From: Clitoria ternatea
Taxonomy: Eukaryota; Streptophyta; Magnoliopsida; Fabales; Fabaceae
NCBI GenBank assembly: GCA_037962975.1
Contig: CM075673.1
Coordinates: forward strand, 165,746,667 to 165,810,666
Length of the DNA: 64,000 bases
Direction of reading: 5' to 3'
In this document: positions 9,871 to 22,339 of the stretch, piece after piece
How positions within the stretch are numbered: the stretch's first letter is position 1
Layout: each line of letters begins with the position of its first letter
The notes under the pieces: generated by a model
What the model saw: only the letters and a program-made list of their open reading frames with translations
Database searches by the model: none
What the model was told of the DNA's origin: nothing
Position numbers and translations under genes: made by a program

Positions 9871-11330
9871 ATGAGATTTTCGTGAATAACTATTTGACCT
9901 CTCTCTCAAACATATATTATCCTATTTAGCATGTAACGCAATTCAATCAAGTCAATGTTTGACAAAATAGACTCCAAGTTCTTTCCTCAAATATCAATTC
10001 CTTGACTATTTAACGAAAGTCCTTGCATTAGACATTGATCTTAACAACCATTAAATTCAACTCTATCCCTAGATAAAGAATATACTGGTTATTTTGTCCC
10101 TCAACTTGTTTGAAAGCTATCTCTTAATAACATTCGAGCATACACATGAAACTCGAAATACAAACATTGATTAAAAAGCATGAATCATAAATGAGTATTC
10201 AATACATAGCTAGAAAGAGAGTGGGCTACACCCAAATCTAACAAAAGGGCTACCCAAAGATCAAAGAAAATAAGAGGCAAGGAAGGAGACCAGAAAAGAT
10301 CTCTTGTCCTCAAACTTTCCCATAATGCCAAAATATCTCCTCATAGTGTTCTCCTAGTCTTTTATTGTCCAAGATACGAAAAAGTGTGACTTAGAGCCTT
10401 TTATATAGCTTCTAGAATGAAAGGAAGGGTTTTTGGGCACGACATTTTAAGTATGGTGTTCTAACTCTTGTTGTAGTGAAATTGCACTTTTTAGCAACTA
10501 GCGTAACGCATTAGTACTCAATGCGACACCATAATGCTAGATTTTCACTTTTTTATAATTACGCCACTTCTTGCATTTTTATCCATTTCCATGGCCTCCA
10601 AGCCTATCAAAACACATTAGAAACAATTTGTAACTTAGAAATCATGACAATGCTCCAACTAAATAAAATGAGGATTATTTTTTCTATTAAATAAGCAACT
10701 GAACACCAATTTAAAGGCAATTTTCACATAAAAAATAACCTAAAGTTGACAACTAAAGCTTACATAAATTTCCACTTCACATTTATGCTTTTCAATAGAA
10801 TTCCCAAGTTCAAGTGCATCTTGCCATCACCTAGACGTTTATGACTCTTGGCTAAGTTATCCCGTCCGGTGGGGTTTCCACCACAATTTAACATCATTCT
10901 TATAACTAAGGTCATCCTGACATATTACTATCGCATCATAATATTGATGTCAACTTCCTATTGTTGAGTCGACTTTTTTTAACGAAGTTAAACTATAAGA
11001 GGATCAAAACCAACATTTAAAAAAATATAAAGACTAAAAAAAACAAACAAAATCATATAATCCAAAATCAAGATTAAATTAAAACATAAAGACCTAAAAT
11101 ATATTTTACCCAAATTCCATTTATAAAATCAATCTAATCCAATTCATAAATAAGGTGGTTAACTCACCTAAATTTTAGCACCAATACCATGATGCCATTT
11201 TATTTATAATAGATGTTCGGTCAATTAAGATATAAACAAATCATACGCGTATCTTACAAAATTATTTAGGTATTAATTATTGAAAGCAATAACAATCATT
11301 AAATATGAAAATAATAATAATAATATCATT
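9871..11330. other. intergenic spacer
   Basis: Non-coding AT-rich DNA between the ycf2 piece and the HMGB leader. I see no plastid, transposon or RNA-gene signature that can be supported. Confidence 0.5.
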
Positions 11331-11459
11331 GTCCAGTGGCAACCGGTTATGGCAGGTGGTATACACTTATCGGGTTGCGTCGTGTGGCTTCCAGGCGTCA
11401 AAGTCTCCGAAAGTTAACTGGTAGAGCTGGTTACCTTGATCAAATTCACTCCCTATTGG

Positions 11460-12347
11460 GTCGTACCCTCTTTCTTTAGTTTCTTTCTCTCATGCTTTTG
11501 CTAGTGGTACTCTCTTTGCTTTGATTCTCTGTTTTGGAATTCTATTTCGCGTGTAACTTCCTCTGTTACCTTTTTCCCTTATCAAAGGTAATCCTGTTCT
11601 TCAATAACCCTTCTTTATTTTTTTTCTGTGAATTTCTTGGTTTCAATTTCTGTTTGGAAGCTGCAAAAATTCAAAGTTTGTTTTTTTTGGCTAATTTTTT
11701 GTTGATTATGGTTTTTTGGAGTTGAAAAATAAAGGGTTTGTTAGGAGGAGAAAATTACACAAACTAAGGTAAATGGGAATTTTCAGTTTCCAGGCTTCTC
11801 AATTTGTTCACTCTCTTTATTTGAATTTGTTTATTTGGTCTCGAAGGGTGTGAAGGGAAAGATATATATAATACTATAATATATGACATGAGGATTTTGT
11901 CTGTGACTCTTTTTGGTTGATTGGTATACCATTTTTTATGATTTAGTGCATGCATGTTTGATTCAGTTTATTTTCAAGAAATAATTGCGCATTTTTTGTG
12001 AGCTTTCTAAGAGAACTTGTTACAAGTAAGTGATTATTCCCTTGAATTTAAGCTATTCTAAACAAAAATTTACATAGTATCTGATTTAGGAATTTTGATG
12101 GAAAAGTCAACTGTCTGTGTGTGTGTGTGTGTGTTATATTGCTAGATAGATATGTAACATGATCAGCATCATTTAACTTCATAGGGTGCATTTACCCTGA
12201 TTATAGCGAGGATCCTATTTTATGGATTGAGCTAACTTTGCTATTGCACTTTTTGATGTTGTATTGTATGTATCTATCTTTTGTTCCCTTTTATTGAGAA
12301 TTTCTCAATACCCTTTTTCTTAAAACCTGTTGATTGTGTTGCTATAG
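11460..12347 (+). other. 5' leader exon and leader intron of the HMGB gene (inferred)
   Basis: A pyrimidine-rich leader (about 11460-11587) ends at ATCAAAG|GTAATC (donor at 11588). The acceptor GCTATAG ends at 12347, 11 bases before the ATG. A (GT)n run lies inside the intron at about 12116-12134. The transcription start is not defined. Confidence 0.5.
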
Positions 12348-12358
12348 AAACTTGAACA

Positions 12359-14087
12359 ATGAAGAATGCAAAGGGAAAAGGAGCAGCCAAGATCTCAAAA
12401 GAAGCACTGAAGCCTGTTGATGACCGGTTAGTTCCTGTATCATTACACTTAAGTAGATTAATTGAGGCATTTTTTATTTTTCACATAACTTTGTATATTG
12501 TATCTCCTTGTCCATCGGGGTATTGGCCTTCTGGCACATTTGTTTATATCTGAACATTCTATTAGTATCTGATTATACATACTTGATGGTGCTCCAGCTG
12601 TAACAGGAATAGTGTAGTGATGGAACATATATCTCTATTGTTTTCAGAAAGGTTGGAAAGCGGAAGGCTTCTAGTAAGCCTGAAAGGAGTATTGCACCAA
12701 AGGCGAAGAAGGAGAAGGCCAAGAAAGACCCCAACAAGCCAAAAAGACCACCCAGTGCTTTCTTTGTGTTCCTGTTTGTATCTGTCTTTTGTTCTTTCCT
12801 TTATATCTCCCTTAGAAAAATTATGACTTATTTCCTGTTCTGCGATAGTGAGGAGTTCAGGAAGACTTTCAAGGCTGAAAATCCTGGTGTGAAGGCAGTA
12901 TCAGCAGTAAGTTACACATTAAATTGCATCTTTAATGACAATGTACCCTTTTTGAATAAGCATCTGAATTGACTGCTGCACTCTTTAACTGAAGGTTGGG
13001 AAAGCTGGAGGAGAGAAATGGAAATCCCTGTCAAATGCTGTAAGCTCAGTGATTTCTATACCTAATGGCACATTTTTCACTTTTAAATTAATTCACTTTT
13101 CATTATATTTGTCATGCTTTCAGACATAAATTTATCTTTAAGTGTATATATATAGCTTGCCAGCAAATGCTGCTTCAATTAATTTCTGCTATATAAATAT
13201 ATCTGTACCTGATGAACTCCTTCTATTGAAGGAGGGATTTATTCTTTTATTAATTTTGACTTTTCTCTTTGGAATGGAAAGGAGAAAGCTCCATATGAAG
13301 CCAAGGCTGCAAAAAGGAAAGCTGAATACGAAAAACTTATGAACGCTTATAATAAAAAGCAGGTGTGGGTCCTGTGCCATTGATTCTATTGTGTGCGGTG
13401 CTTTGATTGTCTTGTTTATATGCTATATATTTTATGTTGTCAGGCAAGCTCTGCAGATGATGAATCAGACAAATCCAAATCTGAAATCAATGATGAAGAT
13501 GATGAAGCCAGTGGAGAGGTAATATTCTTTCCTTGTCTTTTATATGTTAAATAGGCTATTCAAATGTTTTATGTTTACTTTCTTGAATTTAGAGTATGAT
13601 ATAAGAAGCTTGGACAAATACTATAATACAAAATACAATTGCTATACATGGAGTTACTCTAGCTTCTATTGTTTGAAGATTTTAGTTCTAAAGGGTGGAT
13701 ATGAGAAATAAAAAGAAAAATCTTTTCAGGAAGTAAATGTTATGAATTCAACGGTGACCATAGTTCTAACCCTTTTGACTCTATATGCATATCAAGAGAA
13801 GTTTGTAAAATAGAGATTTTCAGACATGGATTGTACCTTTGGATTCATATTCTACAGCCTTTATAATGGATTAGTTTCCTGATAAATTGGGATGCTGCTG
13901 GGTTTTAAAATTTTCACTCAAGGAGAAGCAGAACTTGTATTGATTTGATGTTAAAAGCATAAAGCCCGAGTCTTTTTTTCCTATACTTTTTTAGGTCATT
14001 GTTTTCCTTTTTATACAGGAAGACCAGCAAGAGGAGGAGGAGGACGATGATGAGGAAGAGGATGAGGATGACGAAGATGACGACTAA
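12359..14087 (+). CDS. High mobility group B (HMGB) chromatin protein, 7 coding exons
   Basis: Exons 12359-12426, 12648-12773, 12849-12906, 12995-13039, 13282-13362, 13444-13518 and 14019-14087 join into a 173-residue protein with GT/AG borders throughout. Residues 1-49 are Lys/Ala-rich (KVGKRKASSKPERS, PKAKKEKAKKD). Residues about 50-118 form one HMG box: DPNKPKRPPSAFFVF, then EEFRKTFKAENP, VGKAGGEKWKSLSNAEKAPY and KAEYEKLMNAYNKKQ. Residues about 129-173 are an acidic tail ending in runs of Glu and Asp. Basic N-terminus, single box and acidic C-terminus are the plant HMGB layout. These nuclear proteins bind DNA non-specifically, bend it and assist chromatin assembly and transcription; the tail tunes binding affinity. 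It is convergent with PDX2, whose stop lies 1.2 kb away. Which HMGB paralogue it is cannot be settled by eye. Confidence 0.93.
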
Positions 14088-15297
14088 GAATCTAAGATTG
14101 TTGTTGAAGACCTTAGTGATGATGTTTTGTTGGTGAGGGAGGCTATTATATATTCTGACTGTGCATACTAGGCTACTTTTTTATGTTTGTGCTGATAGAA
14201 AAGACATGTCTTCTTCTTTTGTTGGCATGATGCAGTGCCATCTATTTGAGCTTCCCTCAGTTATTGTACTTGAATTTACCTTTGTGCATTGTAGCCTTAA
14301 ATGGGTTGCTTTAAGTAATATAAATTTCTTTTCTTATCAATGCATTGGTATATGCATGGCAAAACCATCAACCTTCTTATGCAACAGGACCATGTACCAA
14401 TGGTCTTACCCAAGTTCGTCTCCCCAACATTGATTGGAGCTGGGAATGTTCATATTTATTTATAAATTTTAAAAATCTATGATGATAGAAGTAAATGAGA
14501 TGATTGAAACGCAACTAAATAATCTTTTATTATAAAATTTTGTTAAATTAGACGAATGTATACTCTTTTTTTTGAAGAAAGACGAATGTATACTTAATGG
14601 AAGCCATTTCTTAATACTCATCCTCGAAAGACCTGTCCATTCCCCACCTACACCACTAACGTACAAATAACCCTCAAATAATTTTTGTTAATATAGGTTA
14701 GTTGATAATTGAACCGATTATTATAATGTAATGAGGTTTGCATGCTAGCAGTTTGATGGTTTTAATTATACTATTTTGCAATTGCGTAGTGTTGAACTTC
14801 ACAACACTTATCAACAAAGGTAACAAGAAACTAGTGTTAAACTAACTACCAAATGGTTCCATTAAAATATGTCAAAGGAACACATTTCATTGTCAGACGC
14901 GTTTCTATAGTTCAAAGGGCTTTCCTTGGATGTTTTACAAATGGGTAACGGAAAGTTTGAAGGGCCCCAAAATTAACGGGTCTTCCTGGTATAACCAAAT
15001 CTTCACAATGTTATTCGATGCTACTAACTGGCAAATATTCATCCTGGTATATCCTGTTTTATGCAATTTTTTTACAGAATTGCTAAAGAACCAAAGACTA
15101 GTGATCGACCACCAATAGAACAAAACAGAAACTGCTGCTATGAACATTTCATGATGCCTTTCAAGACACGAAACATGGTAGAAAACACCAAAGTCTATAA
15201 CAATCCAATATGTCAAAAAAATAAAATACTATGAAGCTATCTTCTAATATCTAACAATCGTCAGATATCATTTAAGAAAGGCTTCATGAGTATGGTT
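14088..15297. other. 3' regions between convergent HMGB and PDX2
   Basis: Contains the HMGB 3' untranslated sequence (to roughly 14350) and the PDX2 3' untranslated sequence on the other strand. No other gene is recognisable. Confidence 0.5.
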
Positions 15298-18200
15298 CTA
15301 TTGAAAGATAGGAAGGTCAAGCGGGGATTGTTGATTGCAACTTGTACTGACTTGTGCAGGAACAAGGCTACTTGAAGAGGCCTCTTCTGTGATCCCATTC
15401 ACCATTTTTAAGAAATAACTATGCCTGCAAAATTAGATTATTAGGACTCTATCATATAAAATTATCAAATTCAAAAGCCAAAAACAATTTATATCTACCA
15501 TCGGGTATCAGCTGTCAATTCAGGATGGAAAGCAGTCCCTAGTATGTTCCCTTGTCTCACAGCAACTAAAACTTTACTTTCTTCCTCGGGGTTCTCCTGT
15601 CATATCCAAAACGAATATGAAACAAGGTAACTAATGAAGGAAAAAGTCTAAGACATTATTGTAAAGTTGAATGTTTTCCAGACGCAATTGGCAGGCGGTG
15701 TTTACACCAAAAGTACTAACAGCCAAATTAGAGCTTTTATGTTATGAAACATTATTTTCAAGAATCAATCTTGTCAAGCTTAAGAACCAGATAGCAGAAA
15801 CGTCTAATATAATCATACTTTTTGGACAATTTGTTTTACAGCTGCTATGTAGTTTTGAAAGTTGAAGCCATTACATTATAGCATTGCTTCCTATATCCCC
15901 AGCAACAAACACAGAAGCCGCTTCAGCAAATAAGTTAGATGGTATGTATGGCTACAATCAAGTAATTGTGTCCTACCAAAATAACACAATTGTAAAATTC
16001 GGGTGCATCTCCATACCTATTCCAATGAGACTAAAAAGTATATATACTGCATGGAGAAAAAAGAGTGCATATATAATCCTTCATTAAAGGGTAACATTAA
16101 AGTGATAAGCTACATAAAGAGCGCAAATACTTCCGGCAGCACAGTATGCAACACATACTAAAATAGGCATCACTTCAACTGGCCACCACAATTTTCTTTT
16201 ACAGGACTTCTTACTGCATTTAAATCCCCAAATTTCAATAATTTTTTTTTTTTTTGAGATTCTGCATTAACTATAGATATGGCAACGTAGGGCTTACAAA
16301 GACTTCAGCAGTTCCCAACTCAGAAGTCAGCTTTCAGGGTTGAGTCAATGCAGCCTAAATTTAAGAATTATCATCACCTTGTTTATGATGACATTCATTT
16401 TTCTCAAACTTAAAAGCATTAATGCCTTAACGTACAATGCCAAAAGGCTATGGCCAATCAGCAATCCATATTAATATACACAACTAAACCTAATAATACA
16501 GTATATCAGAAGTTCATTAGGCATATGAAGATGAAGCTAACATGTTGCGCTGGAAACTAAATATCCTACAAGGTTATATTATTATGGGCAGTTTTTATGA
16601 AGGCAGGAAATTATTCCTAGTAAAATAAGTATGTAAAGTGCAAACAAGGAAATTTTCAAGGATTGGAGATCCATTGGATACCACAACCTGAAACTAGTAA
16701 TTGAATACATCCATCAACATATCCCTAAAATGGAGTTAAAATCATACATTGAATTGTAAGTCAACACATAAACTCATGACTCATATTTCATAAATCTAGT
16801 AAAAACACTTAAATAAACTTGCATAATAGCATTCATACCTCAGAAGTACTAAAAATCAGACAACTCCAAACACAAGTACACAATACATTAAGTTTTCAAC
16901 AAAAGCAAAAAACTTAGACACCAAGAGCATGAGTCACATAAAACAAGCAACACAAGTACATATCACATTTATCATCTTTCTGGATCTGAACAACAAAGAA
17001 CCTGCCAAAAAAACAGAACACCTAACAGGAAGTAAACAACAGTGATGATGGCATCATGACTTCAATGCAAATTCAAAGAAATTCCAATCAAAAGGGGGGA
17101 GAACTTCAAATCAAAGGACTGATAACTTCAACTCAATACAGAGATTTATTCATAAAAAAAACAGAACACAGAATTTTGAACAGCTACAACTGTGAGTGTG
17201 ATGCCAAGAAAGGAGCAGAGCTCAAACTTAGAACTTAGAAGTGCTGCATGCAGCAAGCAGCTTCAGAACGGAGAAGGATTCAGAGTGAAATTGTAGAAGA
17301 GAAGCAATTTCTCTTCAAAAACCCTAAATAGTTACCCTAAAACAAGCTGGTCATGCAAAAGAAACCAGGTCAGGCAAAGAAAAAAGAGGTCGCACATGAA
17401 ACGCAAAAGCAAATGATTTTCACAATCCAAATTGTGATTTAACTATGATTGTGATTTCAAGTGTGATGTGAGTCGCTAGATGCTATAAACATTGTAAATT
17501 TTACAACGTTAATTGCAATTTTGATTACCGTGCTTAAAATTGTTTATTTCTGTTCCAGTCCCACGATATCAATATAGTCACCATGTTAGAGGTATTGTCT
17601 GCTTTGGCTGTTGTAAGCCTCACGAATTTTGTCCTTGTAAAAGGCACCTTGGTGGTTTGAAGGGAGGGAGTGTTTATAAATTGTCCTTGGCCTCAACTTC
17701 TATGTGATGTGGGACTTGTGGGTGGAACATAAACCCCTAGTCGGGGCTAAGGGGCATATAAGGGATGTTGGTGCTACGTGTAGCTAAGTGGCATTACGTA
17801 TTAAACATCGGCCCCCTACCTGGTGTGCTAATGTTCCGATCCCACGACATCAATAGAGTCACCATGTCCAAGGTATTGTCTGTTTTGGCTGTTTGTAAGC
17901 CTCACGAATTTGTCTTTGTAAAAGGCACCTCTGTGGTTTGAGAGGAGGGAGTGTTTATAAACTGCTCTTGGCCCCCACTTCTATGTGATGTGTGACTTGT
18001 GGGTGGAACAATTTCTATGAACAATTTCCTTTCTTTGATCCATCCCTTTCCTCTTAGTTTGTCCTTCAAAAACTCAGATTCAAACAGATGAGACTCTTCA
18101 GAATCCCAAACTAAACTATGCTGATGAACCAAATGAAACTTTGAAGTAATACAGCAGAAGGCTTGAAAATGTGCCAGAGTCAACCCCATCCCGTACAAGT

Positions 18201-20601
18201 GCTGTAATTTCAATCCTCCAAATATCGATCTCATAAATCAAATTATACACTCATTCCTAAATCAACCTTTATCCTGCTAATTAGCCAGCGAATAACATCA
18301 CCGAAAGAGAGTCTCAAATGTACAACTGTTAATCAAGCTTTATTTGATTTTTTTCCATTCTTGCATGTTTTTACATTATTCCGCTCAACCTAAAACTAGA
18401 ATTGACAAAATATCCCACTTCAAAGTTCAAATAAAATTTAATTAACATATTCACTATTTAGTCATACATAATATAACATAAGTTAGAAAATTACAAACAC
18501 AGCACCCTTTGGTCAATAACTAACCTTTTTGTCTTCAATAGAGGAATCATAACTCAGTCTGTTGGAAGGTACAGAATAATCAGCCAGCACTTGAACTTCA
18601 GGCCCTGCTTCAAGAATTGCAGGGGCACGAATAAAAATACCGCGAAATGTCTCAGGACCTCCTTCCTTGGAGGCAAGCTCTGGAACTGAAAGTTCTGCCT
18701 CAAAGCTTTGAATCTAAATAAGCATGTCTTTTGGTTAAATGTGACCACAATTATCAAAAAGCACCAAAACTTTTGTTCCGCAAGCCAAGTTTAATGTTCT
18801 TTCCTAATTTCATGTAGCTTTACGCATCAAATATTATATTTACGTCTTTAGAAGAACACATCATCTTATCAGTCATAATTGCAAGAATGATAAATCTTTT
18901 ACAACAAGAGAAGCTTGAATTGGCAAAATGAACCCTACGAAAATTCCAAACTTGAAGCAATTATTTTGATGCTCAAAGATAATAAGAAACCTGAACCAAG
19001 AAGAAAACAGGTAGAACTGAGAAGCAATGAAGTATGAATTTATGAATAGCTTCAAAGTTCATAAGAACTTTATTATAACCCCTCATGGCTAAAGCAACAA
19101 CAGTAAAATCCCCAATACTTCTCAGTTGGCACAATTAAGCAAAAGATGATATGTTAACTTAAATGCTAGGCCATTTAATATTGACCCTATACCTTTCTCA
19201 CAAAAGAAAGAAAAAAATGCTATGCAGAAGTTGTTATGCCCCATGTTATCAAATGCAACTAGCATAGACTTCATCTATGTTTCTTTACCAGACTATAGTA
19301 TCAGTTAAAATGCATAATGCATGCATTTACCTGGCTGCCAAAGAAATTTCTATGCACAATACAATCAAGTCCACCAATCAGTTGTTGTCCACCACTCTTC
19401 TGTCCTGAAATGATGCTTGTCATTTAAGTTTTTTAAGCAATTATAAGATGTTTTAAGAGAAAAGTAAATTCAAACTAAGATACCCAATATTGTCTAAAAC
19501 TCAACACAAGGGCAAAGGAGAAGAGGAAAGCAACACACCTGTAGCTTTATCTGCCAAGAATATGAGCCCCGCACAGGTTCCCCAGACAGGCTTTCCCAGT
19601 TGTACAAATTCTCGCAAGGCAGGAAACTGAAAAATTAAACATCCAACATAAGCTACCAACGCCAGATGCATCACTTGCTTTCGTCAGCACAAAACTACAT
19701 CTTTACAGGGTAAACTTCCACTGGTTCCCCAAAGCATTGCGCAAAATTCACCTTAACGAATAGTGTCTTTCAAACCCAACAACACACGTGTGCGTGCGGA
19801 TTCAGCGCATTAAAAATGTGACTGGACTGGCAAAATCTGAACCATTAATTATAATTTTTATACATCAAAAAAACATAAGCTACAAAATTTTGCTGAATGG
19901 TGACCATAGGATCCCACAACCCCGAACTGCAGGGGATTGTATCAAATCCTGGTTGGATGGGGCAAAATATATTGTTGATAAATACAAGTATATCTTGTTG
20001 ATAAATACAAGTATATATTGTTCATAAATACAAGTATATCAAATCCTGGTTGGATGGGGCAAAATATATTGGATGATGTCTTGACCAGAGCAGGTAGGAT
20101 TAATCCTGACCACTAAATGGTGCATGAACTTTATTTGCCCAACTGAGATACCAAACAAGTATTTAGAGGTTTAATCATTCTTTAGCTTAAGCAATCATAT
20201 AACAACATACACATGCAAGCTCTGAAAGGTGTCAATCAAATAGCAAAAAAAAAAAAAAAGGTTGAAGAAACATGAAAATTAAAAAATGAAGAAAGAAAAA
20301 GGTAGAGAATTGACCAAGTTATGGTACTCAGCAAGCTTAGCCATGGTGGTGCTTTCTCCTCCGGGGATGATGAGAGAACTCAAATTCTGAAGCTGTTCCG
20401 GCTTTCTAATCTCCACACCTTTCACCCCCAACCTTCTAAGAGCTGCTCCACACACACAAATAACACAATTGGTTGGACACTTTTCATGAAGGTAAGTGAT
20501 AGCAACTAAATGAATGTAAAAAGAAAAGAGAGGGAAATAAACGTGCCTGCAATGTGCTCGTTGAAAGAACCTTGCAACGCGAGGACGCCAACGAGGGTCA
20601 T
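15298..20601 (-). CDS. PDX2: Pyridoxal 5'-phosphate synthase glutaminase subunit PDX2, 7 exons
   Basis: Minus-strand exons 20601-20547, 20442-20315, 19626-19539, 19404-19331, 18713-18525, 15596-15499 and 15424-15298 give a 252-residue protein, about the normal length for plant PDX2. It starts MTLVGVLALQGSFNEHIA and ends LDLPIFQ. PDX2 is a class I glutamine amidotransferase that releases ammonia and channels it to PDX1 to make vitamin B6. Visible motifs are IIPGGEST (Gly46-Gly47-Glu48), the nucleophile Cys79 in VWGTCAGLIFLAD, and the catalytic His202/Glu204 pair in TAFHPELTADTRWHSYF. All catalytic residues are present. Intron 1 appears to be a GC-AG intron (CAG|GCACGT); the other introns are GT-AG. 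Intron 5 (15597-18524) is 2.9 kb and holds a complete TRIM; intron 2 holds a short tandem repeat. The gene converges on HMGB. Confidence 0.95.
17551..18010 (-). mobile_element. TRIM (miniature LTR retrotransposon), 460 bp, complete
   Basis: Two 179-bp direct repeats (17551-17729 and 17832-18010) start TGTTCC and end GGAACA. They surround only 102 bp of internal sequence. ATTTC is found immediately on both sides (17546-17550 and 18011-18015), a perfect 5-bp target duplication. Size and structure are those of a terminal-repeat retrotransposon in miniature, which must move using another element's enzymes. TATAAACACTCCCTCC on the minus strand suggests the element points the same way as PDX2, in whose intron 5 it lies. 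The LTRs differ at many sites, so the insertion is not recent. Confidence 0.88.
19939..20071. repeat. nested short tandem repeats in PDX2 intron 2
   Basis: Three near-identical ~22-bp units (TTGATAAATACAAGTATAT type) run from about 19972 to 20039. They are bounded by two copies of a ~35-bp block starting TATCAAATCCTGGTTGG (about 19939-19974 and 20037-20071). This is slippage-type duplication inside an intron; no coding effect. Confidence 0.75.
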
Positions 20602-21115
20602 GTTGTGGAGAGTACAGAGAAAGAAACAGAGATAGCTATTTAGAGCGTTGAGTTGGTAGAAAGAGTTTGTGTATATAAAAGAACTAGTTTGGTCCTCTCG
20701 TTTGCGTGTGCTTGATGCTGTGGTTTGTTAGGGGTTCGGGTGGGGTGTTTTGCGTCCACTTCCCTCCGAACTCCAAACTTAGGTTTACCTCCACCAAATT
20801 AAAAGCATCATGTTTAGGATTAACTTGTCCATGTCTATATTTTTTGAGTTACAGGAAACATTAAATAAATAAATATAAGCTTTTTAAGTTTTGGGGGAAC
20901 GAGAGTGTGGTGAAAGTTGGATAAAGTTAGATATCCACAATCGACCACGATGATTAATACCGTTGTTAATTTATAAGCATATTGATGAATGGAATAATTA
21001 AACCGCGTTATAAACTTGAATCAAAACTTTAGAAATATTCATAACTCTAGAAATATTTGTATCTGTGTGTGTGCGCACGCTTATAAATTAGAGCAAATGA
21101 ATTTTAATGACATTT
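20602..21115. other. upstream region of PDX2
   Basis: Contains the PDX2 leader and presumed promoter. On the minus strand a TATATA stretch (near 20670) lies about 70 bases before the ATG. Nothing else is recognisable. Confidence 0.4.
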
Positions 21116-21119
21116 TGGA

Positions 21120-22330
21120 TTAAAGTTTCTACTTTTGTTTCCTTGTGCCCTAAGTTATGATCTGGGATGTCAAAATGATGCGCCTTGATGCGAATAATAG
21201 AGACTAAGTTATGATCTGGGTGCCATTCTAGGATGTTAAGTAACGGTCTAGGATGTCAATTTAGGATGTTAAGTGTAAATCTGAGGTGTTAATCCGAGAT
21301 GCTAAGTGGTGCTCCTGTATGCAAATCTAGCATGCTAAATATTGCTCATTGATGACAATTTTGTAGACTAAGTCTATGATTTGGGTGCCAAGACGATGCT
21401 CTTGCATGCCAATCTTGAAGACTAAGTGTTGAATCAAGATGTTAATCTAGAATGCTAAATGTTTCTCATTCATGATAATTCTGGATGATAAATGTTACTC
21501 CTTGATGACTAAATGTTACTCTTGGGACACTAAATGTTGCTCATTCATGATAGTTCCAGAGACTGTTATGATTTAGGATGCCAAAACAATGCTCCTTGAT
21601 GTCAATTTTGAAGACTAAGTGTTGGTCCGAGATGTCAATTCGGGATGCTAAATTTTACTCCTTGGTGACAATTTTAGAAACTAAGTTATGGTCCTGAACA
21701 ATGTTTTCATAACTGGACCGGTCATTGAACCGATGAAGGCACCGATTCAAGGTTATTGGTCGAACCGGTAATAATAAATTATTTTTACTACTATATATTA
21801 AATGATAATCGATTATATCAAAATAATATACTATTTATAAAATAAATTCAATAAATGCATTAGAATTAAAATATTACATAGTAAGAAAGGTTCAAAATAG
21901 TACACATCTTATCATAACATGCTTAAAAGGTCTAAAAACACACTAGTCCAAACCAAGTAAAATAAAAAAGATGTCAAGTTTATTTGGTGTACAGGTTCTA
22001 TTAGTGCGGTTTTACAAAAAATCACACTAAAAGAATTTATAAAATATAAAAAATTTATATTGCAAACTGGTTTTTAACCAGTTTTCCCGATTTTAACTGG
22101 TTTAATAAGTAACCGATTTTATGTCAATTCCGGACCAGTTGAGGCCCCGATTCCCGTTCTGACCGGCCGGTCCGGTCCAGTTCTGACAACACTAATCCCG
22201 AATGCAAATTCGGGATACCAAAAGAAAGCACCTTGATGCTAATTTTGGAGACTAAGTTATGATATGGGATGTTGATCGGGAATGTCAAAACAATGCTCCT
22301 TAATGCCAATTTTGTAACTAAATGATAATG
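21120..22330. repeat. degenerate minisatellite, interrupted
   Basis: Irregular repetition of words such as GAGACTAAGTTATGATC, GGGATGTCAAAAC, AATGCTCCTTGATG and CCAATTTTG makes up 21120-21699. The same words resume at 22196-22330. Unit length is variable, roughly 25-60 bp. The middle is occupied by a separate inverted-repeat element, so the array predates that insertion. No reading frame runs through it. Confidence 0.75.
21700..22193. mobile_element. MITE-like element with ACTGGACCGG inverted ends, ~494 bp
   Basis: The left end reads AATGTTTTCATAACTGGACC. The right end, read inward, is AGTGTTGTCAGAACTGGACC. The subterminal parts are rich in GGACCGG, CCGGTC and AACTGGTTT words arranged as inverted copies, and the centre is AT-rich and non-coding. 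This fits a non-autonomous DNA transposon. The flanks do not show a clean target duplication (GTCCTGAA versus ATCCCGAA is only partial), so the family is uncertain. Confidence 0.65.
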
Positions 22331-22339
22331 CAAAAATGA

